Assembly: GCA_933228675.1 (NCBI GenBank)
Contig: OW121741.1
Span: 42,121,080 to 42,185,079, forward strand
Direction of reading: 5' to 3'
From: Stomorhina lunata
Lineage: Eukaryota; Arthropoda; Insecta; Diptera; Rhiniidae
Length of the DNA stretch: 64,000 nt
Shown here: positions 41,228-53,358 of the stretch, one piece after another
How the letters are laid out: every line of letters starts with the position of its first letter
Position numbering within the stretch: the first letter of the stretch is position 1
Notes under the pieces: model-generated
Databases searched by the model: none
Told to the model about the DNA's origin: nothing
The model's input: the letters and a program-made list of their open reading frames with translations, nothing else
Program-made: the position numbers and the translations under genes

Positions 41228-41830
41228 ATTTTTTTTTATCAAAAATTTTTCTATAGAAAATTTTTTTATCAAAAATTTTTCTATAGAAAATTTTTTTATC
41301 AAAAATTTTTCTATAGAAAATTTTTTTATCAAAAATTTTTCTATAGAAAATTTTTTTATCAAAAATTTTTCTATAGAAAATTTTTTTATCAAAAATTTTT
41401 CTATAGAAAATTTTTTTAACCAAAAATTTTTCTATAGAAAATTTTTTTATCAAAAATTTTTCTATAGAAAATTTTTTTTGTCAAAAATTTTTCTATAGAA
41501 AATTTTTTTAACCAAAAATTTTTCTATAGAAAAGTTTTTTATCAAAAATTTTTCTATAGAAAATTTTTTTATCAAAAATTTTTCTATAGAAAATTTTTTT
41601 ATCAAAAATTTTTCTATAGAAAATTTTTTTAACCAAAAATTTTTCTATAGAAAAGTTTTTTATCAAAAATTTTTCTATAGAAAATTTTTTTATCAAAAAT
41701 TTTTCTATAGAAAATTTTTTTATCAAAAATGTTTCTATATTTTTTTATCAAAATTTTTTTTTATATTTTTTATTAAAAATGTTTCTATAAAAAATTTTTG
41801 TGTCAAAATTTTTATAATTCTATCTAAATT
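41228..41830. repeat. 30-bp AT-rich minisatellite, about 17 units plus decayed tail
   Basis: Unit AAAATTTTTTTATCAAAAAT followed by TTTTCTATAG, repeated to about 41725 with variants (ACCAAAAAT, GTCAAAAAT), then degenerate copies to about 41830. The part AAAATTTTTCTATAGAAAAT is nearly palindromic around CTATAG. The array starts inside the family B host element. Frames through it (KKFSIEKFLI repeats) are artefacts. Confidence 0.95.
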
Positions 41831-43081
41831 TTTTTTTTGATCGAAAATATCTAAAAAATTAAAAAATCTAAAATTGTTTTATATTAGAATTTATTTCTGT
41901 TTTGAAAAGTATTCCCAATGTTTACAAAAATTATAGTATAGTGGCAACAATGTTCGATATTATATTTCTTTGTTCTCTCGAACCATGTATTTTGTTGCTA
42001 TAAATTGGATTTTGATTTGTTTCTTGCCTATTTTGTTTTTGTCTTCTCTTTAACAAAGCGGCATCAACCAACTCAGTTAACATCCAAATACCAACTCATT
42101 TTCACGAGTTTTATTAATGATCGTGGTATTTATGAAAATGAAAAAATTCACCGGCTGCTGGTGGTATGGGCTGCCTATTCCCGGTTCTAACTATTTAAAG
42201 TTTTCTAAACATCCTACATTAAACATTAACCAACCTTCGACAAACTGAACTCACCCCAAATTCCTCACTCCATTTGAAAGGTAAAAAATCTATCGTGTCA
42301 GATGTAACCAACATTAATAATTTCATTAAATTTTCCTCACGAATATCTTTTTCGTAGAATTCATAAACAAATACAATCGATATTTATCATTCAATAATGA
42401 TTTTTGCAAAAATTAAAGTAAATTTTTTGCCTTATATAAAATTCCATGGAATGTATAACTACTAAACTTATGTATGTGTGTGTGTACTCGTATTCATTTG
42501 TGAGTGTATTATCTGCTTATATTTGTGTGTGTGTAATTTTGGTTCCTATCAACCTTAACACGTAAAGTGATTGGTATGTATCGCATACTACAAATACAAT
42601 AAATTTATGCAACATTTCCATCAAAATGACATGTGAACAGGATAATTTATCAAAATGTAGTTTTGCGTTTTGTATGTTTTTCTCTTTACTTCACTTCTCA
42701 TCTCTTACTTTCTTGTTGACTGACTGGATATTTCTATGTCTGTCTGTCTATCTGTGCATTTGTCCGTTTGGTTGGCTTTTTGTTGGTTTATTTCGTTGTA
42801 GGTATATGAGATAGGGTGTTCAAAAAAAAAAAAATAAATTACTTTACTGCAATAGATGGTCCATTTTGCATTTATGCATATGGGTTGGACATGGGATATA
42901 ATCTTACCTAATTACGAACAGAGTTTTTACATATTCAATCTTCAACTGTCAACATATTTCTATCTTCAACTGTCTAACTCTAATCCAAAATAACTGGCTA
43001 TATATATATAATGGCGGCCAATATTATTTCATAACTAAAGTGGAAAATGACTAATATCCTAAAATAAGAACCTCTGAACTG
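41831..43081. other. Intergenic stretch, no recognised gene
   Basis: Includes short TG runs near 42474-42535 and T-rich frames; no domain recognised. Confidence 0.4.
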
Positions 43082-43348
43082 GACCCTATTCAAATCGTAT
43101 TTTTTGGCAAAGTGATAACTGTTTCTGTTCCACAAAATTAATTGCAAATCTCTCTTAGTACCAATAAAATGCTCCCTCTTTGCAAATTCTTTGCGCGCCC
43201 TTGCAAAGTTTTTGCGCTCTCTTGAAAAGTGAATGTGAAAAGTGTTCCATAAAGCATTTAACCTACTTTGTATTTGAGTGTTATCACTTTTTACTTTGCG
43301 TTAAAGATTAATTGTTAAAATGAGCCGCAAGATAAAAATAGAAAAAAA

Positions 43349-45054
43349 CAAGTAAAGGTGTTATATTCGGCTGTGCCGAATCTTATATACCCACCATCAA
43401 GTTGTGTTAAATTCAGAAACAGCGTGCAGCTAATTCAAAATCTGGACCAAAACTGCAAAAATTGCTAAGCTAATTGGTATTGTTGGTAAAACCTTTGGAC
43501 TAAATTCGGTTGCCGTAGCTTTATAGTTCAACATTTAAAAATATTTTGGTGGTTTCCCCAGTATTTACTTTGATCAAAATTCGGTCTCATAACCGGGTAT
43601 AGTTTTACATTAATAAGTTGTTAAATACTTTTCGTTGAGCTTAATATGTAGTTAGGCTAAACACGTTAATAGTAATACGGCAGGTCCATATATTTCGTTA
43701 GGAGTTCCTAATGCATTCATCTTATATAAAGTCTGCGCTGAACATTGATTGATGCCTATCTAATTTCATAGGTGCAATCTTAATATAATGAATGTACCTC
43801 CAAATCTTTTTGTTGTAGATATAAAAAGGGGATGTTATATATATAAGAATTATAGCCAAATGTTGACCGATTGTAACTGGTATATATATAGAGCTTATTC
43901 TTGCAAAATTTAGTGGCCATAGCTATCATAGTTTCTAATTTAATTGCTTTTAACTGGTCTTTGCTAAAATTTTTGGTTTCCGTGAGTGTTTTTCATAAGA
44001 AAGCTAAAGTCAAATATGGACTGATTCCTATAAAATTTGATAAACTGATCAAAAATTGCATAAAACTTCCCTATTTTAAATTAAATCGTCATAGCTATTA
44101 CAATTGTATTCAGTTTATCAGCATAAATGTGTTTCCCGGGGCGGGGTTATATGGGAGCTCTAACTAAATTTGAACCGATTTTGTCCATTTTCAAGACACA
44201 TCTTTTTCAAGATATTCAAAATACTTTTCTAAAATTTTGTTCCTCTAGCTCTTTTTGTTAAGACGCTATCGTGCTTTTATCTGACGGACAGACGGACATA
44301 AACAACCTTCTCTTTCTGTATTTTTGTGTTTCCATAAGTTGTTTATATGGGAGCTATGGTCAAATGGTGACCGATTGTGACAAAATTTAGCACACTGCCT
44401 GGCATTGACATAAGGCTTCCTTGTGCTTAATTTAGTCTTACTAGCTCTTGTAGTTAAGGAGCTATGACGATTTTATCTGACGGACAGACGGACATATATC
44501 TCCTTTTCTTTTTGAATTTTTGTGTTTTTTTTATATGGGAGCCAGGCCAAATAGTGACCGATTGCGACAAAATTTTGCACACTGGCTGGCATTGACATAA
44601 GACCTACTCGTGCTAAATTTAGTGATTATATCTATTATTGGCTGTTTCTCTTAGTTTTTTGTATGGGAGCTATGACTAAATGTCAACCGATTTTGATGAA
44701 ATTTTACACCAAATTTTTATTATAGCTATTATAGTTTGTCACTTATTAGCAAATAAGCGATTAGCGTAGGCGAGGTTATACGGGAGCTATGGTCAAATGT
44801 TAACCGATTTTTCCCAATTTCAATATCTAAAGTTTATGAGTGATGAAGAATGTTTTTACTATATTTCATTAAGCTAGCTCCTTTCGTTTAGGCGTTATCG
44901 TGATTTCAACAGACAGACGGACATCGCTCAATCGTCTTAGAATTTCATAAGAATTCAGAATATGTATCGTTTTTGATTTTTGGGCCAATATTAAGGAAAT
45001 TAGAAACGGAATGACAATCTCAATATACCCCCATTCTTTTTGATGGTGGGTATA
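43349..45054 (-). mobile_element. DINE-1/Helentron-like element, family A, inside Harbinger
   Basis: The hairpin side CAAGTAAAGGTGTTATATTC, then TTCGGCTGTGCCGAA, is at 43349. The opposite end (minus-strand TATACCCACCATCAAAAAG) is at 45054. It is almost colinear with the copy at 31850-34947 minus its mariner. The ACAGACAGACGG run at about 44910 is short (three units). Confidence 0.62.
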
Positions 45055-45128
45055 AAAACTTGCAGTGCTCTCGCATGATCCATATTAATAAGGGTATCGT
45101 TCCCTTCTTCAGCATTTTATAGATCTAA

Positions 45129-46102
45129 TTAATCGATTTCACCGTCAGTGTCTTCAGTGTACGGCATGTTTTCACTACTTCTTCCAATGCTACAGGCAAT
45201 ATTGTGTAAGATGGCACAAACAATAACTACCTTTCCTACAAACTCAGGCCTTAGTCGAAGGTAATTTAGACACGGAAATCTTTCTTTAAGAATGCCAAAA
45301 CTATTTTCAATTATGCACCTTGCTTTTTTTGTGGCAACGATTGAAAGCCTCTTCAGCAGAGCTATCAGGATTTCGGCGTAATGGTGGTATTAACCAATTT
45401 TTCAATCCGTAACTACTATCATCCAAAACAACAACATTCGGAAATGGTCTCCATCCATTATCAAATCTTTGGCTTATAGCCGAATTCCGTAAAGCTCTTG
45501 AATCATGAACACTACCCGGCCAACTTGCATTTACACCGTAAAATGTAAAGTCTGACCCGCATATCATCATTACATTTAATGAGTGGTTACCATGCCGGTC
45601 CACATATGCTTCCTCGTGTAATAAAGGCACATCAATTTTAGCAATTGTGCCGTCCACACAACCACATACACAGGGAAATCCACTAATCTAAAAAAACCTT
45701 TTCAGCAATACCAATAACGTCATCGGGCCACCGCACTGTGTTTTTAATAAAACGTCTTTTAAAATGTAGACAACCTTGTGGATGGTTCTGCAAACCGTTG
45801 ATTTTGCATAGCTGAAACTTCATGGTACTGGCAACCATTTCCAAGCCAATGCAGGCACAGTAGCAGTTGATTTTCAGGAGATAACGCATTACTGGGTTGT
45901 GTTTTGTGATATAATTTTTCTTTAAGATACAGGGCCAATACACGCGACTGCGGGCGGTCGTAGTATTGCCAGTACATAAAATGTGCGCTTGTTTACAAAA
46001 ATGTTCATATAAAAAAATATTTGAGTAGGATATAATTAAATCTGGCAGCACTGAAAAAATCTGCCGCGTGGAAAAGCAGAACAAAGTTCTACTTTTTTCC
46101 AT
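45129..46102 (-). pseudogene. HARBI1-type (DDE_Tnp_4) transposase pseudogene
   Basis: Minus strand, N- to C-terminus in changing frames: NALSPENQLLLCLHWLGNGC, AKSTVCRTIHKVVYIL (HTH), WPDDVIGIAEKVFL, ISGFPCVCGCVDGTIAKIDV (first Asp), AYVDRHGNHSLNVMMICGSD, WPGSVHDSRALRNSAISQRF, VVVLDDSSYGLKNWLIPPLR (second Asp). After a frameshift in an A-run near 45331 come RCIIENSFGILKERFPCLNY (Glu), LRPEFVGKVVIVCAILHNIA, stop at 45129-45131. DDE triad retained. Four or so frameshifts, several at homopolymers. No Myb-like partner gene is seen in this element; one candidate Myb-like relic lies at 57345. Confidence 0.85.
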
Positions 46103-46721
46103 TGCCGCTTGAAATTTGACAAATCAAAAAACAGCTGATTGCCGCCCGCAGCCGCTGGCAGCGTGCATTGGCCTTCTACCTTTAAATTTACTTAAAATAA
46201 AATCAACTTGGATTTTATTTAATCTAAAGCACTCTTTAAAATTAAAGTTTTGTAGTCCCGAAAAATTATTCCGTCTCTATAATTTCTTCTTATAGCCACT
46301 TCTTTACGATCGTCGATCAAAAACTCACGTCTTAACATTTTAAAAGTTTTACTAGTTATAATAATATGAATTTGCAAAGAGATCGTTTACCTTGCAAATC
46401 TTTGATAAACTTATGAAAATTTACTTTGCAAAAATAGATTTTACAGCTTTAGTGGAACGAAACAGCATAATTATTTGCAAAGTCTTTGCAAATTACACTT
46501 TTTAATTTTAGCTTTGCACTTTGCAAAAGAGAAAGTACATGGAACAGAAATTGCAAAGAGAATAAAAAAAATTTCGAAGAGTTTGCAAACTTTACTTATC
46601 AGTTTTAACTTATCACTTATCAAATTTTATAGTTCTTAGAAACATAAAGTTTGCTAATCGTCGAAAAATTTTAAAATGCAAAGTAAAAAGTTGATAAGTT
46701 GTTTCGTGGAATAAGGACCTG

Positions 46722-47620
46722 GTTTAACTATTAGAACAATTTACGATCTTACTGTTACCGTATGCTATTCTAAATAAGTTTCAACATTATAAAGTACCAT
46801 CAGAAACGGTTTGATGCTTTACTGAATTCAATTTGATCATGGCCGTAGTTTGCTCAAGCGAGAATTTCGGGAATGTCGTCCATTTTAGGTTTTTGTACGT
46901 TAACTGATACAGCAAAACATTCACGTTACTTATACCGAGATTGAGGTAATCTAAAATATAATTGGGCCAGCTTATATTTAATAATAAATGAACACTTAAC
47001 TCTTAAAAAGATTTTTTGGCATTAAGTGCGATATAATTTGAGAATCGCTATGAAAAAGGCTCTTTTCAATTTGTCGTAAGCAAAAATTCAAAACATGGTT
47101 ATGAGTTGTTCTGGGATCTTCGCCTATTAACTCGAAAACAAACAGCAATCGAATGTATGAGTCTTCCAAGACGAATGAAATGCACAACGAGCTGCTTCCC
47201 AGAAGTTTTTGAAAAAAATAAGAAAAGCAATCGCCAAAGACGGATCATTCTACTCATCGACATAGAAGCGACTCAAAGGCCCGATTTAATGAGTCATCCG
47301 TCATGGCATTAAATGACTTACTTCGAAATACTTTTTACCGATAAGCACGACGAATATCGTCAATAAGCACGACGACTATCGTCGTACGCATCTTTTGTGA
47401 GTACTTTCATTGCGAATAGTAGTTCCGAAAAATTGATCGTTCGTTTCAATTGTGTTTCACATTTAATGCAGTTGATGCTTTCAAAATACATGATTTGAAA
47501 GTACCCCAATGGAAACAGTGAAAGCTTTGGATATTTTTTAAACGTATGTGTTTTTTTAATCAGGGAATGACCCCGACTAATGCAAAACATTGTTTGAACA
47601 AGAAAAATAGGATAGAATAT
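46722..47620. other. Intergenic stretch, no recognised gene
   Basis: Small frames at 46996-47187, 47106-47312 and 47360-47590 overlap and have no motif I recognise. Confidence 0.35.
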
Positions 47621-47624
47621 ATAT

Positions 47625-48130
47625 AGTAGATTTTATGGACATTTGATGTGAACTTTCCTATATTAAACTGGCAGGGAATACTTTTGTGGAATCGAATTTC
47701 ACATACGAACTGTACTTTCCAAAGAGGGAGTTTTATCTTTAGTGTGTTGTTCTATCTACCGGTAAGAAAGCTCGATTTTCAGGAACGAGTTCCCTGATTT
47801 CCCAGTGTTACACAAGCCTTGCGACGGAGTTAAAGTGAATCAATATAATACCCTACTGCCACTGCGACGGTGCTAAGGTGAATCAAAGTGTATGCGACGG
47901 TGCTAAAGTGAATAAATATAGTAGACACCCTACTGTCACTGATGAGCGCTTTCGCTATCTCCTGCACTCCGTCAAGAAGCTTAGAAGCGCCGACCCATAC
48001 AAAACATATGTATTCCATTTTCAGTCGGATGGAAGTAGTGTAAATACTAAGAAGATCAGATGAAGTCAAGTATCTTTTATACCGTTTTAGAAAACTGAGG
48101 CACTTGAAAGTTTCTTTCGAGGCTTGAAAA
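47625..48130 (-). pseudogene. Jockey-clade LINE ORF2 fragment
   Basis: Minus-strand translation from 48069: SSDLLSIYTTSIRLKMEYIC, FVWVGASKLLDGVQEIAKAL. In other frames the sequence around 47640-47810 parallels the C-terminal region of the jockey relic at 11378-12350. The ATTTGATGTGAACTTTCCTA block, for example, matches ATTTGATTTGAACTTCCCTA there. Small internal duplications (GCGACGGTGCTAA repeated at about 47863 and 47890) mark local slippage. Non-functional. Confidence 0.7.
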
Positions 48131-48299
48131 ATGTGGTTGGTCTAACAGACATGACATTGAGTTCTCATGTCGTAAGCATTAAAAGCATCTGACTCTGATA
48201 TTGTTTCTAAATCGCGTTTTGATGATTTAAAGGAAAGCTCCCTTTGAAGTACACGAGCTCCTATTAATATTTGATTTATTACTTTCCTTTATTATCCTT

Positions 48300-48995
48300 T
48301 ATTTTTCTAACGACCACCAAATGTTGGAAGCATTAATTCTTTTGAGGTAATTTTCGACCACTTTTTGACACATATTGGGCGGTATTTCAGTCATAACTTG
48401 ACCAATATTGGTTTTTAAGTACTCAAGAGTTAAAGGTTTGTCTGCACAAACACGGTCTTTGGCGTAGCCCCACAAAAAGGTCCAATGGTGTCAAATTTCA
48501 TGACCTTAGTGGTCAGTTGATATCGTCACGGCGAGAAATTATGCGGCCAAGAAATGTCTCTTGCAATAAAGCCATATTCGCTAGAGTTGTGTGGCATGTG
48601 GTACCTTCTTGTTGAAACCACATATTCTAGTCATGTTCTTCAATAGCAGGCAAAAAGAAAGTCGGTTATCATGTGACCATTCCTGAGAACGACGAGGAAT
48701 CGACACATTCTGGTCTACGGTAACACTTACACTTACAGCAGCGATATTTTCAGGGGGACGACCGAAACGATAATGCACATGACAATATTTGTAACCGCTC
48801 CAGTCTCTTTAAATTTCTTCACAATTTTGAAAATTGCTTGCGTAGTTCCACTTAAAGCACGATATGTGGCTGTTGCCGAATCACCATTTTTGTAATAAAG
48901 TATGTTTTGATAATTTTTATGCGTGTGATACTTAAGCGATCCATTTTCGTCAATGTCAGACTTTCAACTGAAAAGAAAAAAATTGGTTTAACAAG
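48300..48995 (-). pseudogene. DD41D mariner relic with internal deletion (second copy of the deletion type)
   Basis: Minus strand from about 48945: MDRLSITRIKIIKTYF, then ATAT-YRAL-type HTH and KIVKKFKETGAVTNIV. Further on come RFGRPPENIAAVSVSVTVDQ and NVSIP, then directly SHDNRLSFCLLLKNMTRICG in place of the central catalytic region, followed by the WFQQ(D) zone and, at the left, the C-terminal NCFQHLVVVR-like end. It corresponds block by block to 714-1348. Upstream (about 49030) GTATAGAACT, a TIR-proximal motif of the 20.9 kb element, is present. Several frameshifts. Confidence 0.75.
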
Positions 48996-48999
48996 TTAT

Positions 49000-49580
49000 T
49001 TTGACAGATGTCGAATTCTAGTTCTATACTTTTAAAATCACGAAATGGATAACCCGATTGATCAGATATTTGTAAAACATTGTTGCAGTATGGGACAAAA
49101 ATTGACATTTTTGAAATCGAATATCTTTAAAACCGTAAGAGATAGGACATGTATGTTGCAATATTTTTTGAAGATTATGACCTATATATTTGTTATATCG
49201 TATGATTCCTAAAATAGGTTTGCGAAAAGACAATTATATATAGTTTGAAGTGATTTATGAGTCTGAGGTGCCCTACTTTGGGGGCAGATTGTGCCGCCCC
49301 AGTTAAAGCTAAGCTTTCCAGGTTCTAAGGCTCTTCAACACTTCTGCTATATGCAGAAGTTGCGGAATTATTTTCATTATATTTTTCCACCATCCCACTG
49401 TGCACTCCTAGAAAAATATTTCCAAAATTAGAGTTTAAATATTGAAAACTTATTATTTTCATGAAAATTTATTATTTTCCCCACGAAATTTATTACAATA
49501 AAATTGTTGTAAGTCAATAATCTTGTTCTTATTTGCCATTGCCTAAAAAACATTGACTTGAAATGAAAAACACAAACTAG
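49000..49580. other. Intergenic stretch, no recognised gene
   Basis: AT-rich sequence; nothing recognised besides decayed mariner 5' flank at its left edge. Confidence 0.35.
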
Positions 49581-50420
49581 AAATCGATATATATATAAAT
49601 CAATGCCACTTTTCGTTGTAACTCTATAACTCAAGAACGGGCTCACTTTTCCAAACCAAATGTTTAGGCTTTGTTTGGACTATTTAGTAGGTGGTTTATG
49701 TGAAGTTTGCTCAAAATCGGTCGAGCGGTTCTTAATTTATCACATTTTTTGCAACATATTAGTGTTTTTTTGTTTCTTTTTTTTGTGGAGTTTATAAAAT
49801 CCATGGAAATTTTTTGTATTTACATATCTACATATTGTATAAAATAGTTTCCATATTTATATTGTATAAATTCCATAAATTACCTTCTTCTATATATATA
49901 AAAAATTTGATCGTATAATAATCTTAGTTGTTGCGCATGAACCGACGAACATAACCAAGTTGGTATGATCAAAATCCGACAGGTGGCGCCACTGATAATT
50001 ACTTAAATTGAATTTAATCGTGAACTATTTGTTTGATCATTCTACGATATTTAGCAAAGTTGTTTGGCATGAGCTGGAGAGGGTTTCTAAGTTGGTATGA
50101 CCAATTCCCAACAGGTGGCCCCACAGAAAATTACTAAAAATTAATTAAATCATAAACTATGAATTTGATCATGCTATTATCTTTAGTAAAGATGTTGCGC
50201 ATGAGCCAAGAAAGGTTTTAAGTTGATGCGACTAATTTTCAACAGATGGCGCCAAATCTCCATTAATTGAGTCAAAGTTAATTGAATTGTAAATTGTTCA
50301 TTTAATCATGATATGGATCTTTAGCAAAACTTGTAGCGCATAAGTCGATGGAGGTTTCTAATGTCATTTCTTCAAATTTATTTTAGTTAGTGCCGCTTTT
50401 GCATGCTAAAATATATGTGG
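49580..50420 (+). mobile_element. Helentron/DINE-like element, family C, second copy
   Basis: Begins with ATATATATATAAATCAATGC and a TAACTCAAGAACGGGCTCAC block, then three to four units of the 132-bp repeat (49890-50380) with the landmarks TTGTTGCGCATGA, CCGACAGGTGGCGCCAC, TTTAATC. The end TTTATTTTAGTTAGTGCCGC parallels TTTATTTTAGCACTTTATA at 8.69 kb. The terminal hairpin seen at 8763-8777 is not visible here. Confidence 0.4.
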
Positions 50421-51497
50421 GTTATTCTAATGGAATACCCTAAAAACAAGAAAAAAATTTAGTACCCCACACCAATTTTCAATAAGTCATCATATCCCCC
50501 CACCTTTTTAAAGCATATCGAAACTTTTGTCAATTTCTTATCTCACCCCAAAGTCTGGCAAATATTTTGACACTGAAACCAGACTAAAACAGATGGACAG
50601 GTAAAACTTTTGATTACACCCCACAAAGCTGTCATTTATCTCCATATGATAAATGTGAATGCGTGTTTATGTATTTGGATATTGTCTATGTTGGAGTTCT
50701 GGAATCCTTAACCTAAATCATGAAAAACAAATGTAACAACAAAGGAATAGAGCAAAGAATATGGATCATATGAGAATCTCGGTTAAAGATGATGTATGTT
50801 CCTTTGCAGTGAATCGTCGTGGTCGTAGTAATCATTATCATCATCGTTGTTATCCGCTTTTACTTTGTAATCCTGATTAATAACTTTTTTATTTCAAACA
50901 TTTTTATTTGCTTCTGTTGGCATTTCTTTCTCTTGACGTATCATTGTTGTAGATATTTAGCCAAATATTTTGTTCTTTTTTTTTTGTCTTTCTTTTTTTT
51001 TGCTGTTGTCGTAAGGAATATTGTTATTTCCGTGTTTTTGATAAAAACTAATTTTTGTATTTAATTTTAATGGATTGACCTAATTTATGTTCATGTTGTT
51101 TATCGTTTGTTCCTTTCGGTTTCTGTGATTTGAACAGGAATCTAAGTCATTTATTTCGATTTGTCAGGAGAAACGGAAATAAACCAGAATTTAAAGTAAA
51201 TTGAAGTTGGTAACATGAGGTATTCTTTCGTGATTTAAAGAAACGTTTTCATACAATTTAGTAATAATCATTTATCATGAGTTACGTGTTATGCTACATA
51301 GTACCTCGTAATAATGAATTTTATATCGAAAGTGTTGAATACTTGTTTATGGTGTATTTAGCGCCAATTGGATAATTAAAAAGAAAATTGATGATTAAAT
51401 TATAACTGACATGTCAGATTAAAATATTGATACCCTATACCACTTTGTAGATAATAAAGACATTCTCAAAGCTTGCTTAAAACATCCGGTTCGTTTT
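50421..51497. other. Intergenic stretch, no recognised gene
   Basis: T-rich. The plus-strand frame 50819-51064 is hydrophobic low-complexity (poly-T codons), not supported. Confidence 0.4.
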
Positions 51498-51630
51498 TAT
51501 ACCCACCATCAAAAAGAATGGGATGTATATTGAGATTGTCATTCCGTTTGTAATTTCCTCAATATTGGCTCAAGAACCAAAATTAAAGTATATTTTGAAT
51601 CCTTATGAAATTCTAAGACGATTGAGCGAT

Positions 51631-51661
51631 GTCTGTCTGTCTGTCTGTCTGTCTGTCTGCC

Positions 51662-51730
<69 letters not shown>

Positions 51731-51760
51731 TTCTGATTGTCTGTCTGTGCGTATGTCTGT
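51631..51760 (+). repeat. (GTCT)n microsatellite
   Basis: About 30 units of CTGT, interrupted by single-base changes near the right end (TTCTGATTG, GTGCGTATG). It sits where short ACAGACAG/CTGTCTGT runs occur in other family A copies. Frames reading CLSVCLSV or DRQTDRQT are artefacts. Confidence 0.97.
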
Positions 51761-52095
51761 CTGTCTATCTGTTGTCGGCACGATAAAACATTAACGAAAG
51801 GATATAAATCACTGAAATTTAGCACAAAATATTCTCCATTTCTTGGAAAATTTTTGATTGAAATCGGGCAAAATTGATTCACATTTGACCATAGCTCCCG
51901 TATTAGTATCTAGAAGTTTTACATAAGCACTGGGCAGCTTATTAAATTTCATCAAAGTCGGTTCACATTTAACCTAAGCTCCCATACAAGAAACTTACAG
52001 AAACAGCCTAAATTCCACCTGAAATACACTTAAATGTCAATAATAGATAAACTGTAACAGCTTTGGCCAGTAAATTTAGCACAAGGAATTCTTAT

Positions 52096-52099
52096 GTCC

Positions 52100-52143
<44 letters not shown>

Positions 52144-52282
52144 GTCTGTCTGTCTGTCTGTGTGTGTGTGTGTGTGTCTGTCTGTCTGTCTGTCTATCTG
52201 TCGGTCTGTTAGTATGTCTGTCTGTCTGTCCGTCTGTCTGTCCGTCTGTCTGTCTGTCTGTGCGTATGTCTGTCTGTCTATC
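52096..52282 (+). repeat. (GTCT)n microsatellite with a (GT)n core
   Basis: Two CTGT tracts separated by GTGTGTGTGTGTGTGTGTC and by GGTCTGTTAGTATG. Same position in the second half of the duplicated family A element. Length and interruptions differ from the first tract, so the two have diverged since duplication. Confidence 0.97.
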
Positions 52283-53358
52283 TGTTGTCGGCACGATAAA
52301 ACTTTAACGAAAGGATATAAATCACTGAAATTTAGCACAAAATATTCTCCATTTCTTGGAAAATTTTTGTATTGAAATCGGGCAAAATCGATTCACATTT
52401 GACCATAGCTCCCGTATTAGTATCTTGAAGTTTTACATAAGCACTAGGCAGCTTATTAAATTTCATCAAAATCGGTTCACATTTAACCTAAGCTCCCATA
52501 CAAGAAACTTACAGAAACAGCCTAAATTCAACCTGAAATACACTTAAATGTCAATAATAGATAAACTGTAACAGCTTTGGCCAGTAAATTTAGCACAAGG
52601 AATTCTTATGCCAAAACCAGCCAGTGTGCAAAATTTGGTCACAATCGGTCACCATTTTACCATAGCTCCCATATAAAAAACTTACGGAAACACAAAAATA
52701 CAAAAAGAATGGGGTCTTATGTCCGTCTGTCCGTTAGATAAAAGCACGATAGCGCCTTAACGAAAAGACCTAGAGGGACAAAATTTTACAAAAGTATTTT
52801 GGATATCTTGAAAAAATTGTGTATTGAAAATGGACAAAATCAGTTCACATTTAGTTAACCCAGCCCCGGTAATAGCTATGACGACTAAATTTAGAATAGG
52901 GAAGTTTTATGCAACTATTGGTCAGTATATCAAATTTAATAGGAAACGGTCCATTTATAGGAATCGGTATATAGCTTTCATATAAAAAAAATTCCCGAAA
53001 ACCAAAAAAAAAAAAAAATGTAGCAAAGGCCAGCTAAAAGCTATTTAATTAGAAACTATAACAGCTATGGCCACTAAATTTTACAAGAATAAGCTCTATA
53101 TAAATATCAGCCAGTGCGTTGCAATCGGTTATGAGATTCAATTTTGTGCAAAGAAATACTAGGGAAACCACTTACATACTTTTAAATGTTGAACTATAAA
53201 GCTCCTGCAACCGAATTTTGTCCAAATATTTTGCTAACAACTTTTTTCGAATTTGGTCCACATTTTGAATTAGCTGCACAATCGTAGATACATGAGAGAT
53301 ATTTCTAAATTTAACACAACTTGATGGTGGGTATATAAGATTCGGCACAGCAGAATTT

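Larger units (their letters stand above)
43082..46718 (-). mobile_element. PIF/Harbinger element, carrying a nested family A element
   Basis: Ends are short imperfect inverted repeats: GACCCTATTC on the left and GTCCTTATTCC on the right (other strand). They are followed inside by related GTGATAACTGTTTC / CAACTTATCAACTTTTTACT sequence, and flanked by CTG at 43079-43081 and 46719-46721 (3-bp duplication, as in Harbinger). The minus strand holds a HARBI1-type transposase pseudogene. Both sub-terminal zones contain many GCAAAG/CTTTGC motifs, possible transposase-binding repeats. Removing the family A insert (43349-45054) leaves about 1.9 kb. Confidence 0.65.
51498..53358 (+). mobile_element. DINE-1/Helentron-like element, family A, with internal 513-bp tandem duplication
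   Basis: Starts TATACCCACCATCAAAAAGA at 51498 and ends with TTGATGGTGGGTATATAAGA and a mutated hairpin (TTCGGCACAGCAGAA) near 53350; the CTTACTTG terminus is lost. Bases about 51600-52095 are repeated at about 52096-52608, each copy led by its own expanded GTCT microsatellite. After each microsatellite follow GTTGTCGGCACGATAAAAC and the module AGCTCCCGTATTAGTATCT. Confidence 0.62.

Noticed and set aside
41186..41726. Frames of repeated KKFSIEKFLI / YRKFFYQKFF on both strands
   Set aside because: They are translations of the 30-bp minisatellite; the unit length is a multiple of three.
51523..52375. Frames of CLSV or DRQT repeats
   Set aside because: Translations of the GTCT microsatellites inside a non-coding repeat.
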